A DNA stretch of 32,646 bases, from contig JAFLRS010000001.1 in the NCBI GenBank assembly GCA_022511355.1, positions 1 through 32,646 of the forward strand, written 5' to 3'. Position numbers and translations under genes: made by a program. The notes below the pieces were generated by a model. It was not told the origin of the DNA and did not search any database. It saw only the letters and a program-made list of their open reading frames with translations. Shown in pieces: positions 32,515-32,646 of this stretch. This stretch comes from Alistipes sp. (GTDB lineage Bacteria; Bacteroidota; Bacteroidia; Bacteroidales; Rikenellaceae). Positions within the stretch are counted from its first letter, which is position 1. Each line of letters starts with the position of its first letter.

Positions 32515-32646
32515 CTACTCTTCGTTGCGATAGGTGTGCTCAACGTAGATGGCACGCATCAGCTTCTCGCGCTTCTCGATAGAAGGCTTCGTGAAATACT
32601 GACGGCGGCGAAGCTCCTTCAGAACTCCGGTGCGCTCATACTTGCG
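32515..32646 (-). CDS. rpsU: 30S ribosomal protein S21, C-terminal part
   Basis: Forty-three residues are present before the right edge. KYERTGVLKELRRRQYF followed by KPSIEKREKLMRAIYVEH is the C-terminal part of S21, a small-subunit protein involved in initiation at the 16S 3-prime end. The stop TAG is at 32517-32515. The N-terminus lies outside the window. Confidence 0.95.
   Translation of the reverse strand, partial: RKYERTGVLKELRRRQYFTKPSIEKREKLMRAIYVEHTYRNEE

Noticed and set aside
1..32646. tRNA or rRNA genes, CRISPR arrays, insertion sequences and prophage genes
   Set aside because: None could be recognised on either strand.

Overview
The window looks like chromosome from a gut-type member of the Bacteroidota, most likely the Alistipes/Rikenellaceae area. 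The evidence is moderate GC with AT-rich leaders, TAnnTTTG -7 promoter elements with a -33 TTG about 20 bp upstream, two SusC/SusD pairs, many lipoproteins, and typical Bacteroidota housekeeping genes. I read this from sequence alone; genus level is inference.

Layout. Positions 1-185 hold the end of a type B ribosomal protein L31 gene and its terminator. Positions 408-5784 hold a plus-strand SusC/SusD pair with no enzyme beside it. Positions 5927-6319 hold a DUF3127-type OB-fold-like protein with an SSB-like acidic tail. A perfect 11-bp hairpin then separates this from a long minus-strand run (27509 down to 6391) that forms a starch utilization locus. In transcription order this run is: MFS sugar transporter, SusC, SusD, SusE-like, SusF-like, SusG-like amylase, GH53-like lipoprotein, two GH13 lipoproteins, SusA-like neopullulanase, 4-alpha-glucanotransferase (with its own internal promoter), and an M64 metallopeptidase. 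Divergent from it, with good promoters facing both ways, is a LytS-type sensor kinase and a LytTR response regulator (27833-30062). The right end has an operon of an HI0933/BaiN-like flavoprotein, a small conserved protein and a PduO-type cobalamin adenosyltransferase, then rpsU.

How the genes work together. SusD/E/F and the surface amylase bind and cut starch. SusC imports maltooligosaccharides. Periplasmic GH13 enzymes trim them, the MFS carrier brings short sugars into the cytoplasm, and MalQ processes them. A classical SusR and a GH97 SusB are not present here; the LytS/LytTR pair is the only regulator in the window.

Headline observations. (1) The SusG-like amylase (16540-18621) reads as a circular permutation of SusG. 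The CBM58 remainder and the catalytic half of the barrel come first, the normal C-terminal domain follows, and the normal N-terminal half of the barrel comes last, with the cut inside the starch-binding CBM58. (2) Both susC genes carry a nine-base G/C homopolymer at almost the same place in the signal-peptide coding region (nt 55-63 and 53-61), which looks like slipped-strand phase variation. (3) A divergent GH53-family-like lipoprotein is translationally coupled (ATGA overlap) to the permuted amylase.
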